From the NCBI GenBank assembly GCA_964034945.1, contig OZ035960.1, forward strand, positions 103,470,733-103,534,732: a DNA stretch of 64,000 nt. Direction: 5' to 3'. Position numbers and translations under genes: made by a program. The notes below the pieces were generated by a model. The model did no database searches. It was not told the DNA's origin and worked only from the letters and a program-made list of their open reading frames with translations. Shown in pieces: positions 20,901-33,490 of the stretch. The stretch comes from Chrysopilus asiliformis (lineage: Eukaryota; Arthropoda; Insecta; Diptera; Rhagionidae). Position 1 is the stretch's first letter. Each line of letters begins with the position of its first letter.

Positions 20901-23149
20901 AAAAATAAATAAATCTGTGATGTTAGTTTTGTAGTTGACTGTTAGATGATTGGTATGAAACGTTTAATAAATGCTGGATTGTGCTATGGGTTTTTTTTTG
21001 TTTTAGCTGACGTAATTTTTTCCGTTGTAATGCCAGAAAAAAATCTTGTGCTTCATAATTTGTTAGTTTTATGGTTTTATTACAAAACTGACTTTTTTGA
21101 AAAAAACTCGTAACGCTCAAAAAAGTTACAGTACATACCCTTGAGTTCTGTGCATGATTCTTTTAATATTTTCGAATATAATGGCATTATATTAAAATAG
21201 GCAATCATTTTAGATGTTCTGAAAAATTTTCTAATATCTATAAATATTTAAAAATCCATCATTTTACTGTTTTTTTTTTATTAGAAAACATCGAAATGTC
21301 TCAATTTTCCTTAAATTACATTCAAATGGCATGATTAATTCTCATTGAATTGAAGGTCAATTGACTTTAATCAAATAACATATTTATGTATATATGTTTT
21401 AAAATAGCATTTCTATGATGGATGTCATACAATCATTTTTATTCCCACATATCAGTAATTCAAATTTAATAATATCGAAAGAAGATAAATATATTGTAAT
21501 ACTTATGCGTATGTATCACATATGTATTCTTATGGCTATAATATATCTTTGCGAATGAAATACTGTCAGGAACACATCGTTCAGTTTTCTTTATCGTTTT
21601 TTGGGTTTATCGTGGTGCCCGAGTTCCATCGTACCTACCGCATTTAACCCTTTCCACATGCCTCCTATTTATTCAAAATGAGAAAAATGAAGCAAGAAAA
21701 AAAAAATACATGAAAAATTGAAAAAAAAATCTAAGGGAATTTCAATAAAGGATCAACATATTCCTGCCATAAATATCGATTTTGAATTCGTTAGATGAAG
21801 TAAACGCAAAAAGGGTTGCCGTTGGTCGATGTCTAATGACTCCCAACGGACGATTTTATGGGTTATTCAAAGATATGAATGATTTATTTACCTTTTAAGG
21901 AAAAAAAATAATACATTGAAATAGAATAACACAAAGAAAAACATTAAGAATTCGAAAAAAAATATATGAAAATCGAAGTCGAAAATAGTCTTATTGTGTT
22001 TGTCTCGCAATGCCAGAAATCATTAACACTTCTTACGGCAAGCCTAGATCCGACTTAATGAAATTCCTTCCAATCCTATATGATTTTATATATAAATATA
22101 AGACATCCGAGATCGATACACCAAATTAGTGATTTAAATTAAGGACTGAAAATCCAATTTACTTCAAATCAAATCATTTCAAATGCGACAAGAGGATACG
22201 AAAACAATGCATCAAACAATTTCCAGTTAAAATTTTCTCGTCATTTCCATCACATCATTTGATCAGGTCGCATTTTCCAACACTACCCCCAAAGCCAATG
22301 CAATGAAGTACTTAAGGTTAATTGAACTTCTTTTTTCACGTCATCTTGCACGAAATCAAATTAATTTAAAATTTTGGTCACGTCTTTTGAACAGAAACTG
22401 ATTTGATAGCCACACAATGTTCAAAGCTATTTGAATATATTCCGTATTTAGATGAAAATACTGAAGACGATATCTTTACAAAACTTTCTGAATGGGGAAT
22501 TTTTACGGTTGCTGGTATCATCCCTTAAATGCATCAGTGATGTCTTAAGAGTTTCTCAGGTTGATTTTCCACTAGGGAAAAGTTAATGTTGAGTGCATTT
22601 TATTACAAGTGTTCTCGCATTTAGATGTCATAATGATTACTTGATGGTTCACGGGAAAAAGCAAATGTGGAAACCATTCCCTCGAAATCTCATCCCATAT
22701 TTGTGGAAAACACCATAGTGACCAAATACGAGAATCATTCGTATTAAAAAATGGTGGCAGTTACCAAATTTTTAAGAACAAATTCCAAAAAAAAAATTGT
22801 CGTGTTCTTTTTTTGTGTAATCATTTCGAAAATTATGGCACAGACTCCAACGTGTTATATGGGAGAGATTACTGTATATGTTAAACTGATTACTACGAAT
22901 AATAAAGGCACATTCCTTTTAGAAAAGCGCTTAATTAGAAAGAAAAGAATGCTTCTTATAAAACATTGCAATGTCTCAATTGATTTATTGGTCTCTCTCC
23001 TGATACCTTAATTAGAAATAGGATTCGTTCCTATAATTATAGCATAACGGCCTATCCGAATTGGACTGAATACTTTTTTTTATTGGATCCTGTCCAATCT
23101 ACAGGAGCAGAGAAGAACGTAATAACGTAATAATTGAGATATCAGATAT
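20901..23149. other. Unassigned AT-rich intergenic DNA
   Basis: About 2.2 kb without a recognised gene. The frame at 22751-23011 (86 codons) has no similarity I can name and is A/T-biased like its surroundings. Confidence 0.5.
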
Positions 23150-23830
23150 CAAGCTTGAAAATAATCGAGATATCAAGTCTGCCTGTCTGTCCGTCTGTCC
23201 GTCTGTCCGTGAACACCATAACTTTCGAAAGGATTGAGGTAGAGACTTGAAACCTTGTATAGTTACGTTTCTCGTAAATGGCTAGGTTAAGTTCTTGAAC
23301 GGGCAAAATTTGACTATTTCTTCCCCCCTACCCCATACAAGCGAAATAGTTTTTTGCAATTTTCTCGAAAACGGTAGGTCATATAGGAAAATTCGGTAAG
23401 GTAGAATGTGTTTAGAATATGATTTTACATAACTTATCTATACATCAAAATTCAGTTGGACCACTCCTTCCCTCTCCCCCATACAAATTGAATACGTTTT
23501 TTCTGTTTTCTCGAAAACGGTGAGTTGTATTGACAAATTTGTGAAGGCAAAATCTGTTTAGAATATGATTTTCCATAACTCATCCATACATCAAAATCCA
23601 ATCGGATCATTCCTTTCCCCCTATGCTATACCAATGGGTTTTTTTTAAATACGCATTTTCTCTGCCATTTTGTCTGTCATCCTACAGAGTATTTGACGAT
23701 TCGCCTATGGAATTTGTAGATTTTCTTATCTTTTCATAAACATTTTGTCTGCCCTAATGTAGGGTATTTGACGATTGGTCCCTGGCAAATGTTGCTTTTA
23801 TTATGTTTCTTACTCAGTATAGTAAAAATA
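23150..23830 (-). repeat. Rep-B antisense copy
   Basis: It begins with the CTGTCCGTCTGTCCG tail, then GGATTGAGGTAGAGACTTGA, TTTTCTCGAAAACGGT and two ACTCATCCATACATCAAAAT-type blocks. It ends in GCAAATGTTGCTTTTATTATG. It is one of the most complete copies, with the middle block duplicated. Confidence 0.85.
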
Positions 23831-24779
23831 TGTGTATACTTTTCTCGATTTTGGGGCTACCCAAAATCGGGAGCGCTGAGAACGCGCCTTTTGCGCCCGA
23901 ATCCGGAAAATTCAGAAATTCGGCACCTAGAAAAAATTACCAAATGAGTTTCATTTAAACAATTCCGGTTGTATAAATAACTCCAAAAGATCTAGCTCGA
24001 ATAAACACAAAATCGTAGAAATTTTGTCCTAAAAACCCCACTCTAAACTTTTTTTGTCTTAAAGACTCCACTCAAAAATACGAACAAAATTAGGCCTCTT
24101 GGTTATTTGTAACTTGCGCTTATATTTATGACAGACCACAAAACTAAATAGAGCGGGTGTACTGTTTTTATAAAATTGCGACAATGAAATCGTGAAAATC
24201 TTTTTTAAATTAATAAGAATTTCATAAAAAATATCCTTTTACAAATCCTTAAAACTCACTTTAAATGTTTTCGACATTATAATTATTTCTTGTTTTTTAA
24301 CAACTGTTTATTAAAAGTTTTTCAATTATAGTAATTAATATTATGTGTACAAATTTGGATACAACCATAGTGGAATATGAACAAAATATAATGCATAAAA
24401 TCCCTTCAACTTTTCCTTTCATATCAATTTACTTCAAGTGTATTTTAAGCACAATATGTTGGTGAAATAATTTTTGATAGGATTTGAGAGAATATTTAAA
24501 AAGTTTTCTAATTAATTCTCTTTACCCGTTCGTACAATTAAATTTAGTTTTTAAACCTACATATAGTCATATTATCCAATTTTGAAACATACGCTTTATG
24601 GTTTTTAGTTTTAATTCAACATTGCAGTTTGTTTTATTGTTTTGTGGAGTTAAAAAATATTATGCAGAATGTTTTTTATTAGGCAGGGTGCGAAAATATA
24701 CAATTTTGCTTGATTTTGGAGTTTAAAAACTTGTCATCTTACTAAATTAGTTTAACCCTTTCGTGACCAATGTTATATA
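23831..24779. other. Unassigned AT-rich intergenic DNA
   Basis: A more GC-rich patch lies at 23865-23930 (GGGCTACCCAAAATCGGGAG). No gene is seen. Confidence 0.45.
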
Positions 24780-24975
24780 CAGTAATCCCTCTAATTGCGC
24801 GGTAAAAATTTCGCAGCTGCGCGGTTTTTTAATAATTTTCGTTTAAAAAAACATGTTCCTAACCCCAAAATTTCATACAAAGTAGGGTTCACAGTGCGCG
24901 GTTTCGGTTTGTGCGGTTTCGGTTTGCGCGCTCTTTTTGTGGAACGTATCTACCGCGCAGTTGGAGGGATTACTG
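24780..24975. mobile_element. MITE M2b, pogo/Tigger-like
   Basis: 196 bp. It runs from CAGTAATCCCTCTAATTGCG to CGCAGTTGGAGGGATTACTG, with TA on both sides. It is homologous to 55291-55540, and both share GCGCGGTTTCGGTTTG-type interiors. Confidence 0.88.
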
Positions 24976-25539
24976 TATATGTTACAGTAACTCTTCACAA
25001 AAGTGGAGTTTTTTTTTACAGATTTATAGAGAACAAACTTCTAGGGAATGTTTCCGAATCTCGAGGTTTCTGTCCTGAAATACCAGCTGCAACGACAAGA
25101 AATTACGATCTCACATGCAGAGAAAAAAACAAAAATAGGTAATTTCGATTAACAAAAATAGTTGTATTTCCGATTTAACAGAAGTAGTCAAGTAGTAAAA
25201 TTAACAAAATAGTTAATTTTACTACTAAATAGTTAATTTTACTACTAAATAGTTAAATTTATTATAAAAATTGTGAAAAACTGTTTCGTTTGTATCTGAG
25301 AGGGGGGGGGGGGGGGGAGGTTTGTGTTCCAACGATAAAATGTACTCTATACTCCAGCACACAAAGAGCAGTTTAAGCCCGTGTGCGCCAACCAACTAGT
25401 CTATCATAGAAAATCCATTGAAAGAAATTCTGGGGCTTAACAATTTTAAGTTGTGCTTAAGTCGCTAAGTTTTTGTTCGGGCTAACGATCATTCGAGCCT
25501 TAAGTGGTCATAAGGGCCTCAAAATTTTCCTGCGTTTAA
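24976..25539. repeat. Mixed remnants: AGTTAATTTTACTAC repeats and Rep-B fragment with G16
   Basis: CATGCAGAGAAAAAAACAAA at 25113 resembles an M10 terminus. TAGTTAATTTTACTACTAAA is tandemly repeated at 25220-25255. From 25262 a Rep-B fragment (AAAAACTGTTTCGTTTGTAT) carries a G16 run (25302-25317). Confidence 0.6.
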
Positions 25540-25690
25540 GCCCAAACCAGACTAACGATTGCAATTGCGATTACGATTGAGCTTCCTCGACCAATGAGAT
25601 CAAAGCTTTCTTGTCCCTATCGTTGAAAGATTTGGTCTCATTGGTCGAGAAGCTCCAATCGTAATCGCAATCGTTAGTCTGAATTGGGCT
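25540..25690. mobile_element. MITE M3a, Harbinger-like
   Basis: 151 bp, almost wholly palindromic. It runs from AGCCCAAACCAGACTAACGA to TCGTTAGTCTGAATTGGGCT and is flanked by TTA on both sides (25537-9, 25691-3). A 3-bp TTA/TAA duplication is typical of PIF/Harbinger elements. The arms contain GATTGCGATTACGATTG. Confidence 0.85.
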
Positions 25691-27384
25691 TTAGAGCTTC
25701 AGTTGTCTAAATCCGCCTTTGTTTAAAAATCGGATTAATTTTGGCTTTGCAGTGTGTAGCTCTTGAATTAAATCATTGCGCTGCACCATTTACCAAAATT
25801 CCGTCTGCGGCGTACATTTGTTAATTCCCTTTCCTCGGATTTGATGTTTCAGTTTTCGTCAAGTGTAAAATTTAAATTTAATTTTAAATTAAGTATAAAA
25901 TTTTTTGTTCGGTTTCAGCTATCCATTCACATTCCCTCCCGCCCTCCCCCTCCGCTCATCTTATCAACGTTTGAAATAAAATAAATATAGTCACTGATTT
26001 CCACTGTAATTCTGAAACCTCATTTACAATCTCGTATAGTGAAACTAATTACCATCAGTTATCTTTAGATCTGAAAATGTCACGTTATAAGTAAATCTCC
26101 TTAAGAATATTTGGTTAGTGAAGCTTCAGAAATCATACTACATAAATACGATGTCAAACTATAATATTATCATAGTTCCAGTGGGTGTGCACGAATTTTT
26201 TTTTCTGATTTACCAAAAACATAATCGAAAAAAAAGCCATCTTTGTTAAATGTCCTTTCTAGTATCCATAAGGATAAAAGCCGACAAGAGTATGTCTCAA
26301 TTTTATATTTGAATGTCGTTTGCCATGGCTCGTCCATATTTCGACTCGTATAATAAAGTAACCGCACTAAAGTGGAGCCTTACGACAAGCACTGGACTCT
26401 CATCTCAATAAGTCCTCTAAAAATAATGTTGTAGTCATTATGATTATGTTTGTGGTGGGTGGAAAACTGATATTTCGGCTTAAGGATGTACAGGACACTA
26501 TTGTTTGCTTGGTTTTTTGTGTTTATCTGTCTGTCTGTCACATGGAATATATTGGGCAATATCATACACAACACTAAAATCGTACTACTGAAAGTATAAA
26601 AAAAGTGGAAATCTGAGGAATTTTTTTTTCGTCATCGCCGTTTTGCAACAGAACATGGTCGTCGTGTAAGAGCGTAATACGAGTGCTAATACTGTGTGCT
26701 ACTGGAAATTATCAGAGACCCCATTAGGAGATAACCAAAATGAAAGGTTCCAGGATAGGCCGTTTTCAGCATTTTTATCGCCAACACGTACGTCCATTAG
26801 TTTTAAGTACGTGCTTCACTCATTCTATGCGACAATAGTTTATGAATCGGGCCTGTGAATGCCTAATAGCGTGCTATCTAAATGGACCTAAACACCAAGT
26901 CATACTCGTATACAATTTACATTGTCGTTTATAATGCTAACAATTTCACTGGAAAAGTTTTTCCCAAAAGCTAACAGTAATCGTTCAAGTACACAGAAAA
27001 AGAAGAGCACCCGACCAACAGTAAGTAGACACAAAAAAAAATCACACGTATTTAACTCGCGGCATCATAGTAGGTACTTACGTCCGACTTAACATATTTT
27101 AAATGCTTCATTTTGCCGTTCAAGTTTCACAATATACGCGGGGTAAATTAGGCAATAATTACATAAGTTTCGCTAATGTTGTCCTTATTGCAAATCATAA
27201 TGATATCTTTTAGGCGTACTTATACAAATAGCCATCGGCAGCAAAAAAGACAAAAATAAAACAGAAACTAAAGACATTTATTATCGTCACAAGTTTGTTT
27301 GCTATATATTTGGATTTAAAGATTCTTAACACTTCCGGTGCAGCAATTACGTAAACATAGGGTGACCACAACGGCGTGGATATG
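25691..27384. other. Unassigned intergenic DNA
   Basis: No gene is recognised. ACACAGAAAAAGAAGAG near 26991 resembles a MITE end. There is an AT-rich inverted stretch (AAATTTAAATTTAATTTTAAA) near 25867. Confidence 0.45.
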
Positions 27385-27950
27385 GATTAATTATGGAGGG
27401 GAAAGGGGTTGAGTAGATAAGAGGCAAATTTGCTAAGTGTAAAGCCCAATTCAGACTAACGATTGCGATTACGATTGCGAATACGATTGCGATTACAATT
27501 GCGATTGCGATTACGATTACGATTGCGATTACAATTGCGATTGCGATTACGATTACGATTGCGATTACGATTGAAGCTTATCGACCAATGAGATCAAAGC
27601 TTTCAACTATAAGCAAATGAAAGCTTTGATCTCATTGGTTGAGGAAGCTCAATTGTAATCGTAATCGCAATCGGAATCGCTAGTATGAATTGGGCTGAAA
27701 ACAGGACAGTCAAACTCAATTACCACCAATGGGCACATTGAGTTTTCTACACCAAAGCGCGGCCGCATTACAAAAAAATTATAGTAGGAGTTCTTAAATA
27801 TCAGCACTGAAAAAGATGCGCCGCAGGCGAAAGATTTTGAGAAACCTGTTCTCGATGCGATTTTTTAAAATATGAGCTACAGGCGAAATTTTTCGCGAAC
27901 CTGTCTTGGTCATCCACACTACACATACTGTAATCTAGAGAGTGGACATC
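27385..27950 (+). repeat. Rep-E copy 2, interrupted by M3b
   Basis: GGCAAATTTGCTAAGTGTA, then the M3b insertion, then AAACTCAATTACCACCAATG, GATGCGCCGCAGGCGAAAG and the terminal CTGTAATCTAGAGAGTGG. The order matches 16846-17228. Confidence 0.75.
27443..27696. mobile_element. MITE M3b with expanded GATTGCGATTAC arm
   Basis: 254 bp. Ends are AGCCCAATTCAGACTAACG and TATGAATTGGGCT. The left arm holds about 17 tandem hexamers alternating GATTGC and GATTAC (about 27462-27570), while the right arm has only about four. Loop-proximal arms CCAATGAGATCAAAGCTTTC match M3a and M3c. Its flanks are no longer identical. Confidence 0.85.
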
Positions 27951-28290
27951 AGCACTTAAGATACTGTCCAACTGAGTCTATTAACTCCAATTAGAACAGT
28001 CTACTAGGGCAGTTAGGATATCTTTTTCACCAGATTAGAACAGTCTGTAAACATTTTATCAATTTATTAAAACAACTACTGACCGATTTGAGTTGTTTTG
28101 ACAATTATTTGTAACAATGAATCAAATTTTTAAAGTTTTTCGAGCTCCTGTATCAGCTTGGCGGCCATTTTTACACGTGCATTGTCCACTCCCAAGAGTG
28201 GGTTAGAAACCACACTTGCTCCATTCACTTCTATTTTTCTCCAACAATGGGCTATCTCCATCACACATTTAAGGCGATGGAAGGGTCCAT
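27951..28290. other. Unassigned spacer
   Basis: No gene or repeat was recognised. Confidence 0.4.
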
Positions 28291-28795
28291 CTTATGGATA
28301 GCTCTTAACACATTGACTGCCATGTCCAACGGACGTTATAGCACTTTACTTTTGTAAAAACAGCGTGGTAAAGCAAAATAATTTGGAAAATTTTATATCC
28401 TTTAAATCTGGTTATATCCATTTTTTCCCAAAAGCGCATAGGTTGCGAGAAATTTTTAAAAAGGGGTTTTTTAAAAAAAATGTATGGGAGGTACCCGTAA
28501 TAGCTACCGTTATTTTTCCGAAAGTTGAAAGAAAACATAAAACTAATTTTCGTAAAACCAATTTACAAAAAATTTCAAGTCGCTAGCTCAAGAGTTATTT
28601 AAGATACGTACAACGGATAGACCAACTGGAAAAGACTGACAGACAGACAGACCAACAGACAGATGCACGGATATCTTCATAATTTTGCCCGAAAAGGGGT
28701 TCGTGCTGATCAGAAATCTTCTATCTGCCTCCATTCTCGAGTCGGTGTCGGATACTTTCCCTCTATAGAAGAGGAAAGTAAAAAAGAATGGCAAC
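28291..28795 (+). repeat. Rep-D copy 1
   Basis: TTTAAATCTGGTTATATCCA, AAAAGCGCATAGGTTGCGAG, AATTTCAAGTCGCTAGCTCA, GATACGTACAACGGATAGAC, TCGTGCTGATCAGAAATCTT and TCTCGAGTCGGTGTC are seen in this order. It ends in a hairpin, ACTTTCCCTCTATAGAAGAG then GAAAGT. The same order is found at 38400-39850, 55541-56570 and 62150-62940. Confidence 0.8.
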
Positions 28796-30254
28796 AAATT
28801 CTTGTTGGTAGAAAATCGTAAGAAAATTGTATCGTGTGAGTGCCTCGTCGGTACAACTGTCGCATCGTTTATTTGCGGCTTTAGACAAAATTCCTCGATT
28901 TTTCACCCCCTCAATTTCAACAATTCAAGAATTGTGGTTTCAAGTAGCCTTGAGTTTTTGAAACCTGAAAATCGGCCCTCAAAAAAAACTTTTTCAGTAA
29001 AATTTTTTCCAAAAATGTGAGTTGTGAACAGTGAATTAATTAAATCCTAAAGCGCAAAGAAAACGAATCACGTCAGAGCTGAAATTCTTGAATGTTTATA
29101 TGTCTTAAGCTGTTTTATTAAAAAACAATATTTCTCGGAAAATTTTAACTTTTTTAAATTCGAAAAAAAACCGATCAAAAGCAAAATATTAAACAATCAG
29201 CACGAAACAAGATTCGGTTTTTAAAATTCGTTACAAGCAAAATAAATGGGTTTCACATCACATGTAAAGATAATGAAGCCACCGGTTAAAAATTGATGAA
29301 AAATAAAATTCACGAACTTTGTGTGGAGGTATCGGGAAATTGGAAATTAGTCTCAAAATAACAAATTTAGTATTGCCGGACATTCATAACACGAATATCC
29401 AATTTATGCTCTGATATGAAAGAGTGGAACTTGATATGTGTGTATGTATTACGATAACGATTTATACCCGGTCACTCTACAAACATACATTTTATATGAC
29501 CATCAGTAAAGCCATTCGCATAACCCCATCCCTCAAGCAACTTTAAAACAGCCGGCATCAACTATTTACTACATCTCATTGGCAGGATTGGATTTATAAA
29601 GGACTTCACGCATCTCTGTATGGCTTATAGACACTTCTCTTTTGTATGTGTGGGTAATGCATGAAACTACATATGACTTTACAGCTATAGAATAACGAAA
29701 TTAAATTTTCCCAATGCTAGCAAAATGATTTATCAATTCGAAATGTTGTATTGAAAATTTATTATGCATACCCGTACACGTATTCCCTGATGCTGAAATT
29801 TTATCTCCCCTACAGAATCTTTGGCGCGGTGAATATTTTTTAGCCAAATTAATTTTTTCCCTTACTTAACAACTCATCGGTTGCATAAAAGTTCAGCAGT
29901 AATTTTTCGTTTATGATTAAATATTATTTTATGGAAAATTTCAATGACCTTGCAATTCAATGTGTGGTACTTTAATGTAATTTCAAAGTTCAAAGCATAG
30001 GGACTTTTTCTTTATGTTTCCGGATCCTAACGGTTAGTACTTGAAGAATCTATCAACATTTTTTGAATTATCGAAATCGGCGGGATTTTAATGTGGTTTT
30101 CGTCATTTAATTTGTTTTAGAAAAGTTTGTACTTCCCTCTTATGTGAAATCCCCTTTGCTTCTAAGTCTTCGATCCATTTTTAATCCAGTTTTCGTCATT
30201 CGGTCGACTACAAAAAAAAAGTTTTTGATGTGCAAAAATCCGCTCTTTTTAAAT
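28796..30254. other. Unassigned intergenic DNA
   Basis: No gene was recognised. A 72-codon frame at 28802 and a 67-codon frame at 30144 look random. Confidence 0.45.
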
Positions 30255-30810
30255 GCTTTTATTCAACTTGCTTTCCTAACTATTAGTTTGTCTGTCAGGG
30301 TCAAATCTTGCAATCTAATTTTGACCCACTTCCATTCATCTGATTGACTTGAAATTTTACGCACATACGGAATTCCGATGAGAATACAATATTTTTACAA
30401 CTTCGTCCTAAGGGAAGGTCCTGTAAGGATAACGGGATTATGCTGTTCCTCAAATTTTCGGGAAAAAATCACTTGACGGTTTTTTAGGGTCGCTGAATCC
30501 GATTCTGACGTTAAAAAATCTGTACGGATAAGGGAAGGTCCTGTAAGGATAACGTGATTATCATTTCCCTCAAATTTACCGGAAAAAATCTCACCTGGGG
30601 GTTTTTTGGGGTCGCTGAATCCGATTCTGGCACTAAGAGGTCTGTACGGATAAAGAAAGGTCCTGTGAGGATAACGTGACTATCATTTTGCTCAAATTTT
30701 CCGGAAAAAAATCTCATTTGGTAGTTTTTGGGGTCGAATCTGATTCGGACGTTAAGAAGATCCTTACGGACTTCAATAATATATATTCAAAGACTAAAAA
30801 GAATTTATTA
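30255..30810 (-). repeat. Sat122 composite, antisense: tail plus three units
   Basis: The tail (GTCTGTCAGGGTCAAATC, GACCCACTTCCATTCATCTG) is the reverse complement of 34440-34560. Three units follow, each with AAGGTCCTGTAAGGATAACG at about 30415, 30535 and 30657 (spacing 120 and 122) and GTCGCTGAATCCGATTCTG. The lead (ATATATTCAAAGACTAAAAA) matches that before the 33.6-kb array. Confidence 0.85.
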
Positions 30811-30929
30811 AGCGTGAGGAAAACAGACGCAAAAGATATGCAATTTACAGCAAGTCCTAAACTATTTTTTGCCTATCTTGTTATCATTTTTTTAGCATTT
30901 AAAAAATTTGCGACACTAGATTGAAACAT
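30811..30929. other. Short unassigned spacer
   Basis: AT-rich; nothing was recognised. Confidence 0.3.
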
Positions 30930-31535
30930 AAGAAAAGCTACAATTGTCAGGCACCAATCGTCAAACACTCTACATGATGACAGACAAAATGTTTATTTAA
31001 AAAAATCCATTTATATAGTACAGGGGAAAAGAAGTGCTTTGATTGGATTTTTATATTTTAAACAGTTTACTTTTATAAATATTTTAATATGACTAACCGT
31101 TTTCGAGAAAATAAAAAAAAGTATTCAATTTTTATAAGGGCAGGAGCAAGGAGTGGTCTGATTGGATTTTGATGTATGGATGAGTTATGTAAAATCCTAT
31201 TTTAAACACATTTTATCTTTATAAATTTTTCAATACGACTCACAGTTTTCGAGAAAATTGTAAAAAACTGTTTTGGTGGTATGGGGGGGGGGGGGGGGGG
31301 GGAGAGAATGGTCTGACTTTACCCGTTCAAATTTCAAGTGTCTAGCTCAATCTTTTCGAAAGTTATGGTGTTCACGGACAAACAGACAGACGGACAGACA
31401 GATGGACGGACAAGCGGAAATCAAAATCTTTTGTCACACCTAAAACCCCGGTGTAGTTCATTTTTGTGTCCGATGATTGGTTCGATGCGTTACAAACGGT
31501 ATACTAAATCTAATACACTCCTATATGAGTACTAA
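30930..31535 (+). repeat. Rep-B copy with G20 run
   Basis: A complete-looking copy from AGAAAAGCTACAATTGTCAG to TACAAACGGTATACTAAATC. It has a G20 homopolymer at 31283-31302, TCAAGTGTCTAGCTCAATC and the GGACAGACAGATGGACGG tail. Confidence 0.85.
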
Positions 31536-33270
31536 AATCCGGGACAAAAGTTTAGCCGACTGGACAACATGCGCAACTCCAGGACTGTCCCGGCCATTCC
31601 GATAGACATATAAATTTAATGCGATAAAGGCGGTAACAAAAATTTATCATAAATTTAGAAAACCGAATAAAACAACAAAATAGATAAAAAAAATCTTTAG
31701 GGTTAAAGATTCACACCTTCTGGATGAGTTATAAACTGAAGGTTTCTACCGGCACAAAAACAAAAGTGATGATAACGAAAATGAAAATTAATGGACACGA
31801 AAGGGAAATGATTTTAGGACATGTTCCATCAACAAAAGATTATTCCATCATAAATCCCAGATAGATTGACATTAAATGAATTTTCTCACCTTTCTTTTGG
31901 GCCAGCCATCATCATCATCAATCGATTACTGAACGTTTGTTTTAGTAAAATATCAGATTAAATAAATAATAAATTTTATATGAACATCCATACATCTATA
32001 TTAACAACATTGAATCGTGGAAAAACAATGGCTAAACTGACATAACGTAAGATAATAATAATAGTGTAAAAGGTATAACAATAATAATGAGAAGACAAAT
32101 GTTAAACCATGTTATATCCTTAGGGCTGACATTTATATTCTCATGACAAATGACAATCATTAATCACACTCGAAAGCGTGAAGTGATACTTTATGTCCCT
32201 CGACTAGCAAATCCAAAATCGTGAATCCTTCTTCCTTCGTCATTTTTATCTATTCAGCAACAATAACAACAACAACAACAACAACAGCCAGTATTATAAA
32301 AATAAAATAAAAAAAATAGGACGACACAAAACCGGATACGTATATGTTTTTTTATGTGAACCGGATTTGGATTCGACCGACCAACCGACGACTTGGCCGC
32401 CGGTAACGGCGATGATGGGCGATGGGTGGATAATAAATATGTATGTATTGAAAAAAATGTCAAGATAACGAAATACAACAACAATACTTGTCGATTGTCT
32501 CGTTATTTTCAGTTCGTTCAATGCCGTGTGTGGGAATCGAAATCAAAAGTGGCCCATATAAGGAAGGATGGATTCAGAGAATTATTGGGGGAAAAAAACG
32601 TTCGAAAATTGCATGAATGAACGACAAAATGAGAGGGAATTCGTAAATCTTCACAATTGGATTAGTAACATCCGAATACCTACTATAATATTTATAGATG
32701 TGCGTACCTATGTTTTCAATATTTCAGAAATTCTAGTATCTACCTACATAACGCTATGTTAGTATGTTGTATAGCAAAATCTTTCCTTAAGCGTTATTCG
32801 GTCTAATGTGATTATCAAAAGTATCTAACAAGTGTGCTGAATCGAGTTTTGGCTGCAAACCGGAAAAAAAGGACACCAGAGTGGAAAATCCTAGAGGATA
32901 TTTATAAAAAGGAAGGAATCTGCTGGAGAAACTAAGCTGAAATGTCATAAATAGTTTATTGTGGTCCTCTCGATGTTCAATTTATGATTAATGCGATTGT
33001 TTGCTTACACACAGCAGACCTAGCTGCGGTTACCATAAATTATCGGTTAACGTGTGTGTCGTTATAACCAACTTGGAAGCTGTGAATCATTGGTAAAAGT
33101 GTCTGGAAAATATGGACCTATCTCTCTTTGTACAAGTCGGATGTATCTAAAATTGGGTTACGCACTCTGTTGATATACACAAATGTTAAATCCAGATTAT
33201 TTTGGCATCACAATACAAATAGCCGTATCTAACACACATTTCCAACATTGTATATGGTATATAGGTTAGA
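31536..33270. other. Unassigned intergenic DNA with a (CAA)n tract
   Basis: A (CAA)n microsatellite occupies 32262-32287. A GC-richer patch at 32370-32425 (CCGACGACTTGGCCGCCGG) could be a 5' untranslated or regulatory region, but no gene follows that I can recognise. Confidence 0.4.
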
Positions 33271-33490
33271 AAAAAAAGCTTTTATTTAAAAAAATGCACT
33301 AAAAAGAAAAAAATAATTTTCTGGACGCTGTGTATCACAAATATAAAAGCTTTTAAAAAGCGAGATAAATGTTTATTTTATTGTTTTATGCTTTATCTCG
33401 CTTTTTAAAAGCTTTTATATTTGTGATACACAGCGTCCAGAAAATTATTTTTTTCTTTTTAGTGCATTTTTTTAAATAAAAGCTTTTTTT
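33271..33490. repeat. FB foldback: perfect palindrome with 99-bp arms
   Basis: The left arm 33271-33369 and right arm 33392-33490 are exact reverse complements base by base. They are separated by a 22-bp loop (33370-33391). Each arm includes AAAGCTTTTATTTAAAAAAA, TGGACGCTGTGTATCAC and TAAAAAGCGAGATAAA. Homologous but diverged palindromes lie at 6003-6235 and 13641-13836. No target duplication or coding sequence is evident. Confidence 0.95.

Noticed and set aside
20168..20908. 246-codon open frame of alternating Gly-Glu
   Set aside because: It is only the translation of the (GGGAGA)n tract; no start context or unique coding sequence.
22751..23011. 86-codon frame with a hydrophobic stretch near its start
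   Set aside because: Lysine/isoleucine-rich composition expected from AT-rich DNA; no similarity seen.
32254..32521. Minus-strand frames ending in poly-Cys or poly-Val
   Set aside because: Produced by the (CAA)n microsatellite.
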